A program made the translations under genes and the position numbers. A model generated the notes under the pieces. The model was not told the origin of the DNA and did not search any database. It saw only the letters and a list, made by a program, of their open reading frames with translations. A stretch of DNA of 64,000 nt from Marinomonas sp. MED121 (GTDB lineage Bacteria > Pseudomonadota > Gammaproteobacteria > Pseudomonadales > Marinomonadaceae), in contig NZ_CH672431.1 in NCBI RefSeq assembly GCF_000153025.1, positions 216,256-280,255 of the forward strand. The letters run 5' to 3'. Shown here piece after piece: positions 44,578 to 55,380 of this stretch. Numbering within the stretch: the first letter of the stretch is position 1; every line of letters begins with the position of its first letter.

Positions 44578-44578
<1 letters not shown>
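43994..44578 (-). CDS. UDP-3-amino-GlcNAcA N-acetyltransferase (WbpD-like)
   Basis: The 194-residue protein is almost entirely hexapeptide beta-helix: [39 protein letters not shown], then [13 protein letters not shown] and [28 protein letters not shown]. This is the pattern of WbpD, which acetylates the 3-amino group made by WbpB/WbpE. Its start overlaps the WbpB-like stop (TAATG), so the two are coupled. Confidence 0.9.
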
Positions 44579-45528
<950 letters not shown>

Positions 45529-45537
45529 CTATATTCC

Positions 45538-46800
45538 TTACAACCTTATATCTGCTTCATTTGCTTTCAAAACATGTTTAACATCATACAAAACGTGCTT
45601 ATCTTTACCCAGCTCTCTTAGCTTTCTCTCGCCCATTTCTTTTAACTCTGAATGATCAACAGCCAAAACAACGCCATCATATTTTCTATATTCTAATTCT
45701 GAAACCAATTTTATTCCGTATTCGCGTTCAACTTCACTTGGGTCAGCCCAACTATCGTAGACATCCACGGACATATTGAAATCTTTCAACTCATTAACAA
45801 TATCAATAATTTTTGTATTACGGACATCAGGACAGTCACCTTTAAATGTAAACCCTAAAATTAGTACCTTAGCTTCATCAATATGAATTTTTTCAGACGA
45901 TAGCTTTTTAACTAACTGAGTTGCTACATACTCACCCATGCCATCATTAATGCGCCTTCCCGCTAAAATAACTTCAGGTCTATAGCCAACTTCTTGCGCT
46001 TTATAGGTTAAATAATAAGGGTCAACACTGATACAGTGTCCCCCAACTAAACCCGGCTTAAAAGGTAAGAAGTTCCACTTAGTCCCTGCTGCCTTTAATA
46101 CTTCTTCAGTATCAATATTTAACTTATTAAATATTTTAGCGAATTCATTAATGATAGCTATATTCAAATCTCTCTGGGTATTTTCAATTACTTTTGCTGC
46201 CTCAGCAACTTTAATAGAAGAGGCCCTGTAAGTCCCTGCCTCAATTATTGATCCATACAACTCATCAACAAAATTTGCCACTTCTGGCGTGGAGCCAGAA
46301 GTGATTTTCATAATTTTAGTTAATGTATTAATTTTATCCCCTGGGTTAATACGTTCAGGTGAATACCCAGCAAAAAAGTCCTGATTAAACTTTAAACCTG
46401 AGGCTTTTTCGATAATAGGCAAACACACTTCTTCTGTTGCTCCTGGGTATACTGTGGATTCAAAGATGACCACATCACCTTTCGAAATATATCTCCCAAG
46501 AAGAGCTGATGCTTTTTCAAGAGGGGATAAATCTGGAGAGTTATTTTCATCTATTGGAGTTGGTACTGTGACTATATATATATCACTATCTGCTAACCTC
46601 CCTTCTTCGTATGTGTACTCCAACATATCAGAAGCTTCCAACTCTATATCACTAACCTCCAATGTTGAGTCATGCCCAGCTAAAAGCTCTCGCACTCGAT
46701 TCTGGTTAATATCAAATCCGATAGTTTGAAACTTTTTACCAAATTCAATGGCTAGTGGCAGACCAACATATCCCAATCCTATTACTGCAATTTTATTCAT
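45538..46800 (-). CDS. UDP-N-acetylhexosamine 6-dehydrogenase (WbpA/WbpO/TviB family)
   Basis: The 420-residue protein has [18 protein letters not shown] (4-21), [14 protein letters not shown] (113-126), [11 protein letters not shown] (146-156), [22 protein letters not shown] (198-219) and the catalytic [12 protein letters not shown] with Cys256. It oxidises the C6 hydroxyl of UDP-GlcNAc (or GalNAc) twice, giving the uronic acid. Sequence details look closer to WbpO/TviB than to WbpA, but followed by WbpB-, D- and E-like genes it should supply UDP-GlcNAcA. It is the first gene of the leftward operon. Confidence 0.92.
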   Translation of the reverse strand: MNKIAVIGLGYVGLPLAIEFGKKFQTIGFDINQNRVRELLAGHDSTLEVSDIELEASDMLEYTYEEGRLADSDIYIVTVPTPIDENNSPDLSPLEKASALLGRYISKGDVVIFESTVYPGATEEVCLPIIEKASGLKFNQDFFAGYSPERINPGDKINTLTKIMKITSGSTPEVANFVDELYGSIIEAGTYRASSIKVAEAAKVIENTQRDLNIAIINEFAKIFNKLNIDTEEVLKAAGTKWNFLPFKPGLVGGHCISVDPYYLTYKAQEVGYRPEVILAGRRINDGMGEYVATQLVKKLSSEKIHIDEAKVLILGFTFKGDCPDVRNTKIIDIVNELKDFNMSVDVYDSWADPSEVEREYGIKLVSELEYRKYDGVVLAVDHSELKEMGERKLRELGKDKHVLYDVKHVLKANEADIRL

Positions 46801-47528
46801 TTTTACTCATCTAATACTTTTATGTTTGCAATGCTTTGTATTTAGTATATAAAACACTCTCAAATACGACCTAAAAACAAAGTCATAACCTAATACAGTC
46901 TAATTATTGTAATCTCAAAACGTGATTCCATTGAAAAGGAGTAGTCATACACTATTTAGCTATATGTATTCCACGATTTTAGCTGCCAACACTATACAGC
47001 CTCAACAATTAAACTCAAAATAGAACACACCTCAGCACATTTTATATCACTTCCATTCTGCCAACATAACCCAACTCCATCCTTGGAAAGAAACACCGAA
47101 CACCTTCAAGCGACCTTGTTAAGCTAAAATCACTTAAATCATACAACAAAAACTCCTTTGTATTTTATTCACGTAACTCTCAATACTGCACACCGCAAAA
47201 ATAGAACATAGCTCCCTTAATTACATTCGCAATGACTCAAGCAGTAACGCTTTATAGCCCCAGAAAGCCACTAACAACCTAAAAGTTGTTAACAACAATA
47301 CATCCTGCACCGTTTTATGGATTAAAAAAATATAATTAGATGAGACATTCGAGGTTTTCGCGCTAAGTATTATTCAAATGCTATAACCCAAATCATATTT
47401 CACTTCACTATTGAAATACACATAGAGACAAAAAAGCAGTTTTAAGTTAAGAAATGCTAGATACAAACAAGCCCATTAAAATCAACAACTTTAATTAACC
47501 ACCATATTTTTGAAAGTACGTCTAAAAA
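46801..47528. other. 728-bp gap upstream of the polysaccharide operon
   Basis: No credible gene is visible on either strand. The region must hold the promoter of the leftward polysaccharide operon and the 3' end of the glmS transcript. Reading leftward, TTGAGA and TATTAG 17 bp apart (near 46880-46920) could be a promoter. A perfect 12-bp palindrome GTTGTTAACAAC lies at 47285-47296. I did not find an ops/JUMPstart element for RfaH. The stretch looks like decayed sequence. Confidence 0.4.
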
Positions 47529-49361
47529 TCACTCAACCGTCACAGACTTAGCCAAATTTCTTGGTTGATCAACATCTGTGCCCTTAACAACAGCAACATG
47601 ATAAGACAATAATTGCATTGGGATAGTGTGAACAATTGGTTCTAGTATTTCAGGCACTTTTGGCACTTCTGTAAAGGTGATAGCGTCTTCATTATGCAAA
47701 TCAGTTGATTTATCAGCAAAGATAAACAACTCACCACCACGTGCACTAACTTCTTGAAGGTTGGATTTTAACTTATCCAATAAATTATTGTGAGGCACCA
47801 TGGTGATAATTGGCATATTCTCATCAACCAACGCTAGAGGCCCGTGCTTCAATTCGCCAGCAGGATAAGCTTCAGCGTGGATATAAGAGATCTCTTTGAG
47901 CTTCAACGCACCTTCAAGTGCAATCGGGAACATAGGCCCACGGCCTAGAAATAAAGCGTGATGCTTATTCGCAAACTTGTCTGCCACATTTTTAATATGT
48001 GAATCTTGCATTAAAGCAGCATCAACATGAGCCGGTAGATCACGCATCGCCTGAACAAGTTCAGCTTGCTTAGCTTCTGACAAACCTTGCTCTACAGCAA
48101 TAGCTACACTCGTAATTAGCAGAGCTGTCAGCTGTGTTGTAAATGCTTTTGTAGACGCCACACCAATTTCTGCACCAGCATTAGTCAACAAGGTTAACGC
48201 AGATTCACGTACCAAGGTACTCGATGGCACATTACAAATAGCCAAGGTCGTTAGATAACCTAGCTCTTTTGCCATACGAAGGGCTGCCAAGGTATCTGCC
48301 GTTTCACCAGACTGAGAAAGCGTTAAAAATAGCGTATTTTTAGGTACAGCGACCTTGCGGTAGCGATACTCGCTTGCAACCTCAACCGTACAAGGAAGGC
48401 CAGCGAGATCCTCTATCCAATATTTTGCCACCATACCTGCATGATAACTTGTCCCACACGCAACGATATGAATGTTCTCAATATCCTTTAAAAACGCTGA
48501 GTCAGCACCAAAGCAGCTGGTTAAGACTTTATCCTTACTGATACGACCCTCAAGACACGCACTGATAACCGCTGGCTGCTCATAAATTTCTTTCATCATA
48601 TAGTGGCGATACTCACCTTTATCGGTTACATCGACATTATGATTAAATACATGAACAGGTCTATCTTGCTGCTCACCGCTCACATCATATATAACGACTG
48701 ACTCTCGGCTAGCGTCGACTACATCACCTTCTTCAAGGAAGATAAACTGATCAGTAACATGCAATAAAGCCAACTGATCTGAAGCAACAAAATTTTCCTC
48801 GATACCAACACCAACAACCAGGGGGCTACCTTTACGCGCAGCAATAAAGCGCTCTTTTTCAGCCTTATGAGTCACCGCGATCGCAAAAGCACCTTCTAGT
48901 TGAGATAATGCCGCTTGCACTGCTGATAGAAGATCAAACTGATTCGCACGCTTGAGTTCAGCATGGATAAGGTGAACAATCACTTCCGTATCTGTCTCAG
49001 ATTTAAAACGATAACCCTGCTCAATCAAGCTATTACGCAATACTTCATGATTTTCAATAATACCGTTGTGAACAAGCGCTAAATCATCACTAGAAAAATG
49101 CGGATGAGCATTTGCCTCTGTTGGCTTACCGTGAGTTGCCCAGCGAGTATGAGCAATCCCTATTTGCCCATCTAAGGGTGTAGACTCAAACTTATCTTTT
49201 AAAGCCTGGACTTTACCCACAGCTCGATGTGAATGAACACCAGCTTCATTATTAACCGCCACCCCAGATGAGTCATAGCCTCTATATTCAAGACGACTCA
49301 AACCTTCTATTAAGATTTTTGAAACATTTCTTTTTGCTATTGCAGCAACAATTCCGCACAT
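47529..49361 (-). CDS. glmS: Glutamine:fructose-6-phosphate aminotransferase
   Basis: GlmS makes glucosamine-6-phosphate, the first step to UDP-GlcNAc. The start is the ATG at 49361 so that the catalytic cysteine follows it (MCGIVAAIAKRNV); AAGG lies upstream. The 610-residue product has the N-terminal Ntn glutaminase domain (about 1-240, with HTRWATHG and HNGIIENH) and two SIS sugar-isomerase domains (LSQSGETADTLAAL; GRGPMFPIALEGALKLKEISYIHAEAY), ending in the conserved DQPRNLAKSVTVE. It follows glmU in the same direction. Confidence 0.97.
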   Translation of the reverse strand: MCGIVAAIAKRNVSKILIEGLSRLEYRGYDSSGVAVNNEAGVHSHRAVGKVQALKDKFESTPLDGQIGIAHTRWATHGKPTEANAHPHFSSDDLALVHNGIIENHEVLRNSLIEQGYRFKSETDTEVIVHLIHAELKRANQFDLLSAVQAALSQLEGAFAIAVTHKAEKERFIAARKGSPLVVGVGIEENFVASDQLALLHVTDQFIFLEEGDVVDASRESVVIYDVSGEQQDRPVHVFNHNVDVTDKGEYRHYMMKEIYEQPAVISACLEGRISKDKVLTSCFGADSAFLKDIENIHIVACGTSYHAGMVAKYWIEDLAGLPCTVEVASEYRYRKVAVPKNTLFLTLSQSGETADTLAALRMAKELGYLTTLAICNVPSSTLVRESALTLLTNAGAEIGVASTKAFTTQLTALLITSVAIAVEQGLSEAKQAELVQAMRDLPAHVDAALMQDSHIKNVADKFANKHHALFLGRGPMFPIALEGALKLKEISYIHAEAYPAGELKHGPLALVDENMPIITMVPHNNLLDKLKSNLQEVSARGGELFIFADKSTDLHNEDAITFTEVPKVPEILEPIVHTIPMQLLSYHVAVVKGTDVDQPRNLAKSVTVE

Positions 49362-49472
49362 AATATTTTTCCTTAACAACACCTTTAAACAAGATATGTT
49401 TAAAGCATGCTTAATTTTTTAATCATTCAATAAATATTATTCTTAAAACAATGGTCTTTTTAAAAAGCGTTC

Positions 49473-50840
49473 TTATGATTTCTTTTTAACAGGTTTTGGC
49501 CAGTTATCTTTATTTGTCTGACGTGCTCTGGCAAAAGCCAATTGATCTTTATTAACTGTTTTTGTCACAGTTGATCCAGCAGCAATAGTCGCACCCTCAC
49601 CAATTTCAACAGGAGCCACTAAAGAAGTATTAGAGCCAACAAATACACCATCACCAATTTGAGTCAGCGACTTATTAACGCCATCATAGTTACAGGTAAT
49701 CGTACCCGCTCCAACATTCACCTTTTCACCCATTTGGGTATCACCCACATAACTAAGGTGACTGATTTTGCTACCTTTTCCAATAATCGCTTTCTTTGTT
49801 TCTACAAAGTTTCCGATTTTGGCACCTTCTGCCAACTCAGAACCCGGTCTTAGGCGAGCAAAAGGCCCTAGATTACAGCAATCTCCCACCTGACTATTTT
49901 CAATCAAGGTGTTTGAGTTAATAACAGTATTATCACCAATTACACAATTCTTAAGGTGGCAGTTGGCAGCGATAGAAACATTATTTCCAAGCTCAACATC
50001 GCCTTCAAAGATACAATTAACATCGACCTGACAATCCATGCCTATTTTCAATTTACCACGCAAATCAAATCGAGCAGGGTCAGCAAGCGTTAAGCCTTCA
50101 GCCATAAGCGTTTCTGCTTGATTTTTTTGCAGCTCTCTTTCTAACTGGGCCAATTGAATCTTGTCATTCACACCAGACACTTCCGCTTCCGAACTTGGGT
50201 GTACAGTCACAATATCAACACCATCTCGCGCAGCCATGGCGATAACATCCGTTAAATAATATTCTTCTTGAGCGTTATTACAGTCCAACTGGGATAACCA
50301 AGGAATGAGTTTTTGATTAGGCGCTAGCAGTATACCTGTATTCGCTTCTTTAATTTTTTGCTCAGACTCAGAAGCATCTTTTTGCTCAACAATTGCCGTG
50401 ACCTTGCCGGCATCATTTCGCACAATACGACCGTAACCTTGCGCACTTTCTAAAACGACAGTTAATAATACCAATGTATTTTCATTGGCTAACGATGCCA
50501 TTTTTTGTAAAGTTTCAGAACGAATCAGCGGAACGTCACCATATAAGGTCAACGTCATGCCGTCCGGATCTAAGCTATCAACAGCTCGCTTAACCGCATC
50601 GCCCGTTCCTTTTGGGTTATTCTGCCAAACTAAGTTAGCACCAAAACTCTGACACGCTTCAGCAACAGCGTCACCTTGATGCCCAACGATAAGATGTAAA
50701 TTAACATTAGCAAGCGTCGTAGCTGTATCCAATACTCGTCTTATCATAGGTAAGCCCGCAATATTATGGAGCACCTTAGATTTATTTGACTTCATTCTAC
50801 TGCCTTTTCCAGCAGCTAAGACTACGACATCCTGATTCAT
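49473..50840 (-). CDS. glmU: Bifunctional GlcN-1-P acetyltransferase / GlcNAc-1-P uridyltransferase
   Basis: GlmU acetylates glucosamine-1-phosphate and couples it to UTP to make UDP-GlcNAc. I start it at ATG 50840 (MNQDVVVLAAGKGSRMKS), giving 455 residues (E. coli 456); a GTG two codons earlier is in frame. The N-terminal pyrophosphorylase domain shows LAAGKGSRM and LYGDVPLI; the C-terminal beta-helix has RLRPGSELAEGAKIGNFVETKK and HLSYVGDTQMGEKVNVGAGTITCNYDGVNK. It feeds the adjacent surface-polysaccharide pathway as well as cell wall and LPS. Confidence 0.97.
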   Translation of the reverse strand: MNQDVVVLAAGKGSRMKSNKSKVLHNIAGLPMIRRVLDTATTLANVNLHLIVGHQGDAVAEACQSFGANLVWQNNPKGTGDAVKRAVDSLDPDGMTLTLYGDVPLIRSETLQKMASLANENTLVLLTVVLESAQGYGRIVRNDAGKVTAIVEQKDASESEQKIKEANTGILLAPNQKLIPWLSQLDCNNAQEEYYLTDVIAMAARDGVDIVTVHPSSEAEVSGVNDKIQLAQLERELQKNQAETLMAEGLTLADPARFDLRGKLKIGMDCQVDVNCIFEGDVELGNNVSIAANCHLKNCVIGDNTVINSNTLIENSQVGDCCNLGPFARLRPGSELAEGAKIGNFVETKKAIIGKGSKISHLSYVGDTQMGEKVNVGAGTITCNYDGVNKSLTQIGDGVFVGSNTSLVAPVEIGEGATIAAGSTVTKTVNKDQLAFARARQTNKDNWPKPVKKKS

Positions 50841-50958
50841 AAACACCCCAAATAATTATTCATATTTTCTTACACATTTCAGTAAGCGCAATTAAACCTT
50901 GAGCCTTAAGTCAAAACAACCCAAATTGTCATAAATAAAATGACAAGTAATTAAAAAT

Positions 50959-51795
50959 TTAATTTTTAAGGATATTGATAAATAAATTTGCACTATTATT
51001 TGACTCATTTGAGTTTTCAATTAGCGCATAAACTGGGCAGGATAAAAGATTCTCATCAGTTAAACTTAGACGGAGTAGTTTACCAGAAGCTAACTTTCCC
51101 TCCACTTCACATAATGGCAAATAAGCATAGCCCATCTCTCTTTCGACCATAGCGATTGCAGCAGGAATATTAGCAACCTGAAAAACATCATCGCTCATCA
51201 GGTAATTATCAATGACAATTTGTCGCTCTCGTTTCAAATCTGAAATACAAAGCTCACCTGATTGAAAAGCAAATTTGTGAGATTTTGAAACAACAACAAC
51301 CATCTCAAGCATCATGATAGGTAAGGACAAGTCATTTGCAGGAGTTGTCGTCAATTTAATACAGACTGGAGATTTATGAAGTGGCTCATTAGAAATTGAA
51401 GCATTTTCTTCACTAAATATTAACTTAGTGCCAGGAGAAGCGCGTTTAAATGCTGAAATAGCATCAATAATCAAAGAATAGGGCACACTAGAGCTGCTAA
51501 ATACATGCAACTCATCTCCCCAGCTTTGATTTAACACTTGAGCAAGGTTTTCTAACTGTTCAGATTGCTGCAATAATGCACGAGAGTGCTCCAGCAATAT
51601 CAAGCCTCTATTAGTTAGTTTAGCTTTTCGCCCTTCCATCTCAAGAATAGAAAAACCCAACTGCTGCTGGAGCTTAGTTACACTATAACTAATAGAAGAC
51701 TGACTTTTGTGTAACGCTTCAGCAGCTTGAGTAAAACCTCCAGCATCAACAACTGTATGAAGAACTCGCCATTGCTCCAATGTTATCTTTGACAT
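50959..51795 (-). CDS. LysR family transcriptional regulator
   Basis: The 278-residue protein has a LysR-type winged helix at the N-terminus (LEQWRVLHTVVDAGGFTQAAEALHKSQSSISYSVTKLQQQLG, in which the helix-turn-helix is plain) and a short periplasmic-binding-like effector domain from about 90. No divergent target gene lies directly next to it, and the effector is unknown. It lies between the SCO1-like gene and glmU, all in the same direction. Confidence 0.9.
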   Translation of the reverse strand: MSKITLEQWRVLHTVVDAGGFTQAAEALHKSQSSISYSVTKLQQQLGFSILEMEGRKAKLTNRGLILLEHSRALLQQSEQLENLAQVLNQSWGDELHVFSSSSVPYSLIIDAISAFKRASPGTKLIFSEENASISNEPLHKSPVCIKLTTTPANDLSLPIMMLEMVVVVSKSHKFAFQSGELCISDLKRERQIVIDNYLMSDDVFQVANIPAAIAMVEREMGYAYLPLCEVEGKLASGKLLRLSLTDENLLSCPVYALIENSNESNNSANLFINILKN

Positions 51796-51833
51796 CTCTC
51801 ACTCACCGAATAAAGGAGAGTAAAGTGTAAAAC

Positions 51834-52433
51834 CTATTGAGCTAAGGTAGCAACTATCGCTTGAGCTATCTCATCAGGTTTTGAGTCATGATAAAGTAAT
51901 TTCACTAACTCACCTTTCTTATCAATCAAATAAAGTCTAGAGCTATGGTCAACACTATAACCCATGGCTGAATCATCAAGCTCAACAATACGATATACAG
52001 CCCCATATTGCTGAACGACCTTATCTACTTGAGATTTAGTACCAGTAACACCTATAAAGTTCTCATTAAAGAAAGATACATAGTTCGCCAATATATCTGG
52101 TGTGTCGCGCTTAGGATCCAAGCTAACAAACATACCTTGAACTTGCTCCGCTTGTTCAGGAGCTAACTGTTTGATCGCGCGGGCAACATTGGTCAATGAA
52201 ATAGGGCAGACATCAGGACAGTGAGTGAAACCAAAAAACATAAGAACAAGCTTATCATCTCTAAAGTCACTTAATTTAACAGCGCCATTATTTCCAACCA
52301 ACTCAAACTCGCCACCTAATGAAGCAAATGTTCCATTGGGTTTAGCGGCTTTATCATTAAATAAAGCCGTTCCCAACCCCGCTAACAAAGCAACACCCAT
52401 CAAGAATAAAAGGCCCGTTCTTTTATTTAGCAT
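51834..52433 (-). CDS. SCO1/SenC family copper chaperone
   Basis: The 199-residue protein has an N-terminal membrane anchor (about 6-25) and a thioredoxin-like periplasmic domain with FGFTHCPDVCPISL (Cys72, Cys76) and the distal copper-ligand histidine in SVDHSSRLYLID. SCO proteins deliver copper to the CuA site of cytochrome c oxidase or act as thiol reductases. No oxidase gene is visible here. The hypothetical gene just upstream is likely in the same operon. Confidence 0.92.
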   Translation of the reverse strand: MLNKRTGLLFLMGVALLAGLGTALFNDKAAKPNGTFASLGGEFELVGNNGAVKLSDFRDDKLVLMFFGFTHCPDVCPISLTNVARAIKQLAPEQAEQVQGMFVSLDPKRDTPDILANYVSFFNENFIGVTGTKSQVDKVVQQYGAVYRIVELDDSAMGYSVDHSSRLYLIDKKGELVKLLYHDSKPDEIAQAIVATLAQ

Positions 52434-52496
52434 AACTCATCCTTATAAAAGCCATTTTTTAACTTAATTCTTAATACACAAAAGCAACCAGAGTAA

Positions 52497-52973
52497 TCAT
52501 TTTTGCCTAACCTCAAATTCATACCTAGCCACATGATTATTATCGCTATCTTGCAAAGTCATATCTAGCTGCCATAACATCACTTCTGTTGTGCAAAATG
52601 GAATTCTTAGTATACCCACCCATTTGCCATCAACATATTGAAGCTGAGTCTCGCTAATCCCCATATACATGGTTTTACCTTGAAGTAAAAAGTGCACACC
52701 CTCTAAAGCATCCCGTTTACTTCCTGCGCTCAACTTTGGCTCAACTTCAATTTGTATCGCCTGCCCAGCAGAAAAATCATTAACAACAGACACAAGATAC
52801 ACCTGTTGCTCAATACTTACTTCGCAAACCTCTTGACCAAACTGACAAGCATTATTTGAAATAGGTATTGCACTAGTGTCATTTGCCAATATTAGCTCAG
52901 CGGCACCATTTGAAAACCAGTACAGTAGAGGGAAGGAAATAATCGCTAAAAGTATTAAAAACTTAGATTTCAT
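52497..52973 (-). CDS. Hypothetical exported or anchored protein upstream of SCO1
   Basis: I do not recognise this 158-residue protein. It begins with a hydrophobic segment (KSKFLILLAIISFPLLYWFSNG, about 2-23) and continues as a beta-rich domain with two cysteines close together (NACQFGQEVCEV near 42-53) and a third in PFCTTEVMLW near 130. It should be periplasmic. Its place 63 bp ahead of the SCO1-like gene suggests a link to copper or oxidase assembly, which is inference. Confidence 0.7.
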   Translation of the reverse strand: MKSKFLILLAIISFPLLYWFSNGAAELILANDTSAIPISNNACQFGQEVCEVSIEQQVYLVSVVNDFSAGQAIQIEVEPKLSAGSKRDALEGVHFLLQGKTMYMGISETQLQYVDGKWVGILRIPFCTTEVMLWQLDMTLQDSDNNHVARYEFEVRQK

Positions 52974-53241
52974 TTTTTACAATCCAAACACAAAATAGAA
53001 TACTCAAGCGAGTTGTTTATTTAAAACGCACATCATACAGGGCTAATATAACTAAGCCCAACCTCAATTAAACCGCAACAGAACTTTTCTTGATTTACGA
53101 AGCTGTTCTTCACGCAACACAAGAAGTAAAAATTAAGGAAAATATAACGCAGAAAGTTAAGTCGCTTTTATCATATTGTGTCTCCTCGCAAACAGAGTAC
53201 AATCAGCCAATCATTTTTATTGCCTTTACAAGGAACTTGCT

Positions 53242-54825
53242 TTGTCTACTTCTTTACAACATGCCTTACAAGCACTTTCTAGACATTGTACCAACTACCA
53301 AGAATCGAACACGCTGACCTTCCATCGAGGGATAGAGCGTGAAGCTCTTAGAGTTAATAAAGATGGCCGAATTGCTCATACTCAACATCCTGAATCACTT
53401 GGCTCAGCGCTTACCCATAAATCAATTACAACCGATTATTCAGAAGCACTATTAGAGTTTATTACTAGGGTTCACCCAAGTGTTGAAGGCGCTATAAACG
53501 AGCTTGATAACATTCACTTATTTGTTAGTAAAGAGTTAGAAAAAAAGAATGAAGTTCTCTGGCCAGCCAGTATGCCAGGCCAAATCAAAGGCGATAGCGA
53601 TGTGCCTATTGCCGAATATGGCACTTCAAATTCAGGACGGCTAAAACATGCTTATAGACAAGGCCTTTCCTATCGTTATGGCCGTGTGATGCAGTGTATT
53701 GCAGGCATGCACTACAATTTTTCATTCGATGATGATTTTTGGTCTTTCCTAAAAGAATATAAAGGCGTAAATGCAGCTGAATATAGTGACCTTCAATCAG
53801 AGTCTTACTTTGCACTCATACGAAACTTCAGACGTAGCTCTTGGTTGCTTCCTTTACTATTTGGCGCATCTCCTGCAATAGATAAAAGCTTTTTACCAGA
53901 AGGTAGCGAAAAACTAACACAAACAAGTTCTGACACCTTGGTAGGAAATCAAGCTACGTCATTGAGAATGAGCGATTTGGGCTATAGCAATGATGCTCAG
54001 TCTGATCTTTATGTTTGCTATAACGAAGTTTCTACCTATATCCAAACCATCAGAAACGCGATTCAAACACCCTACACTGAGTATGAAAAAATCGGTGTTA
54101 AAGTTGATGGTCTATACCGTCAACTAAACACCAATATTCTTCAGATTGAAAATGAATACTATAGTGACATTCGACCTAAGCGAGTCACCTTAGCTGGCGA
54201 ACACCCTAGTGCCGCATTACGAGATAGAGGTGTTGAATATATCGAAGTAAGAATTATGGATTTAGATCCCTTCTCCAACATTGGTATGAATAAAGAGACT
54301 CTTTATTTCCTTGATGCTTATTTAGTATATTGCATGCTAAGAGGAGATGAAAAATTTTCATCAGAGGAATGCGAAGCACTTAAATCACTTCAGCAAGAAT
54401 GCATTACTCAAGGCAGAGATTTAACAGCCACCATCAATTTCTTAGAAGGCCCAGCTCAAATTCAAAAGCAAGCCACTCACGTGCTTAATGAAATTCTTCA
54501 AGTTGCCAATACTCTCACTGAACTAACAGCGAACCCTGCATATCAAGTAGCTGTTCAGCAACAAATAGACAAAATTTCGGATACAGATAAATTACCTTCT
54601 AGTAAGGTGGCTGAAGAATCGATTAAAGCAGGAAGTTATGCGAAAGCTATGTTATCAATAGCAAGCCTGCATCAAGAAAATTGGCAATCGCTTAACCTAG
54701 ATAAAAATATTGAAAAAGAATTTAAAGAAGAAGCCATTGATTCACTAAAGCGTCAAAAGCAGATGGAAGAAAGTGATAAGTTGAGCTTTGATGAGTTTTT
54801 AGAAGAATATCTTTTACCACAATAA
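53242..54825 (+). CDS. gshA: Glutamate-cysteine ligase
   Basis: GshA joins glutamate and cysteine in the first step of glutathione synthesis. I place the start at TTG 53242 (reads STSLQHALQAL), because AAGGA lies seven bases upstream and this gives 527 residues, close to E. coli (518); the open frame extends to 53176. Family segments include TFHRGIEREALRVNKDG, SEALLEFITRVH, MQCIAGMHYNFSF and YIEVRIMDLDPFSNIG. Confidence 0.94.
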   Translation: MSTSLQHALQALSRHCTNYQESNTLTFHRGIEREALRVNKDGRIAHTQHPESLGSALTHKSITTDYSEALLEFITRVHPSVEGAINELDNIHLFVSKELEKKNEVLWPASMPGQIKGDSDVPIAEYGTSNSGRLKHAYRQGLSYRYGRVMQCIAGMHYNFSFDDDFWSFLKEYKGVNAAEYSDLQSESYFALIRNFRRSSWLLPLLFGASPAIDKSFLPEGSEKLTQTSSDTLVGNQATSLRMSDLGYSNDAQSDLYVCYNEVSTYIQTIRNAIQTPYTEYEKIGVKVDGLYRQLNTNILQIENEYYSDIRPKRVTLAGEHPSAALRDRGVEYIEVRIMDLDPFSNIGMNKETLYFLDAYLVYCMLRGDEKFSSEECEALKSLQQECITQGRDLTATINFLEGPAQIQKQATHVLNEILQVANTLTELTANPAYQVAVQQQIDKISDTDKLPSSKVAEESIKAGSYAKAMLSIASLHQENWQSLNLDKNIEKEFKEEAIDSLKRQKQMEESDKLSFDEFLEEYLLPQ

Positions 54826-54826
54826 A

Positions 54827-54872
54827 ATGATGAAATGATGAAATGAGGGAAGCTAATGAAAACTAGCTTCCC
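54827..54872. repeat. Short tandem repeat and hairpin between gshA and the FliL-like gene
   Basis: Two perfect ATGATGAA units (54827-54842) are followed by a 9-bp stem hairpin (54847-54855 with 54864-54872, GGGAAGCTA/TAGCTTCCC). There is no T run, so it is a weak terminator candidate between convergent genes. Confidence 0.5.
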
Positions 54873-54880
54873 AGAATAGC

Positions 54881-55297
54881 TTACTGAGTCACAAAACTAG
54901 AAAACAATACATCTTTAACAGGCTCAATCCCTGTTTCTTCTTTTAGCTTTTCATTTAAAAAGATAGCAGCCCCCTTACGAGACTCTTCTCTAGCAATAGC
55001 GCCAGTCACTTGCTCAGCTCTCAACTCAGACAAATAAATCACCAAACCATCTCTCACTATTGGCATATTAGATTCAATAATGCCGGCATTCTGAGCGCCA
55101 GTCGCTCTAATTGTAATACTTGCCTTAATATATTTGAGACGATTATTGTCAGTTGTATAATTCACAATAAAATCTGGTCTTAATTCAATATAAACAGGTA
55201 ATTCTGAGGAATCATTTTCAGCAAATGCACTCGAAGCTAATATAAAGCCGGAAAAAAGTAAGGATAGAACAAGACGAAACAACATGAGCACTCTCAT
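54881..55297 (-). CDS. FliL-like flagellar basal body-associated protein
   Basis: The 138-residue protein has an N-terminal signal or anchor (VLMLFRLVLSLLFSGFILASSAFA) and a FliL-type domain: VYIELRPDFIVNYTTDNNRLKYIKASITI, ESNMPIVRDGLVIYLSEL and IEPVKDVLFSSFVTQ at the end. FliL acts at the flagellar stator. This copy stands outside any flagellar operon, and I recall such orphan FliL-like genes next to gshA in pseudomonads; they may have another role. Confidence 0.8.
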   Translation of the reverse strand: MRVLMLFRLVLSLLFSGFILASSAFAENDSSELPVYIELRPDFIVNYTTDNNRLKYIKASITIRATGAQNAGIIESNMPIVRDGLVIYLSELRAEQVTGAIAREESRKGAAIFLNEKLKEETGIEPVKDVLFSSFVTQ

Positions 55298-55380
55298 TTA
55301 AAGTTAGATTGACAGTATACTAACTCCCAATCAGTATTTTTGTCAGTAGCAAATACACTATTAATCGCTAAGGAAATGTA

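Noticed and set aside
46801..47528. RfaH ops/JUMPstart element
   Set aside because: Looked for GGCGGTAGC-type sequence on the operon strand and found no convincing match.
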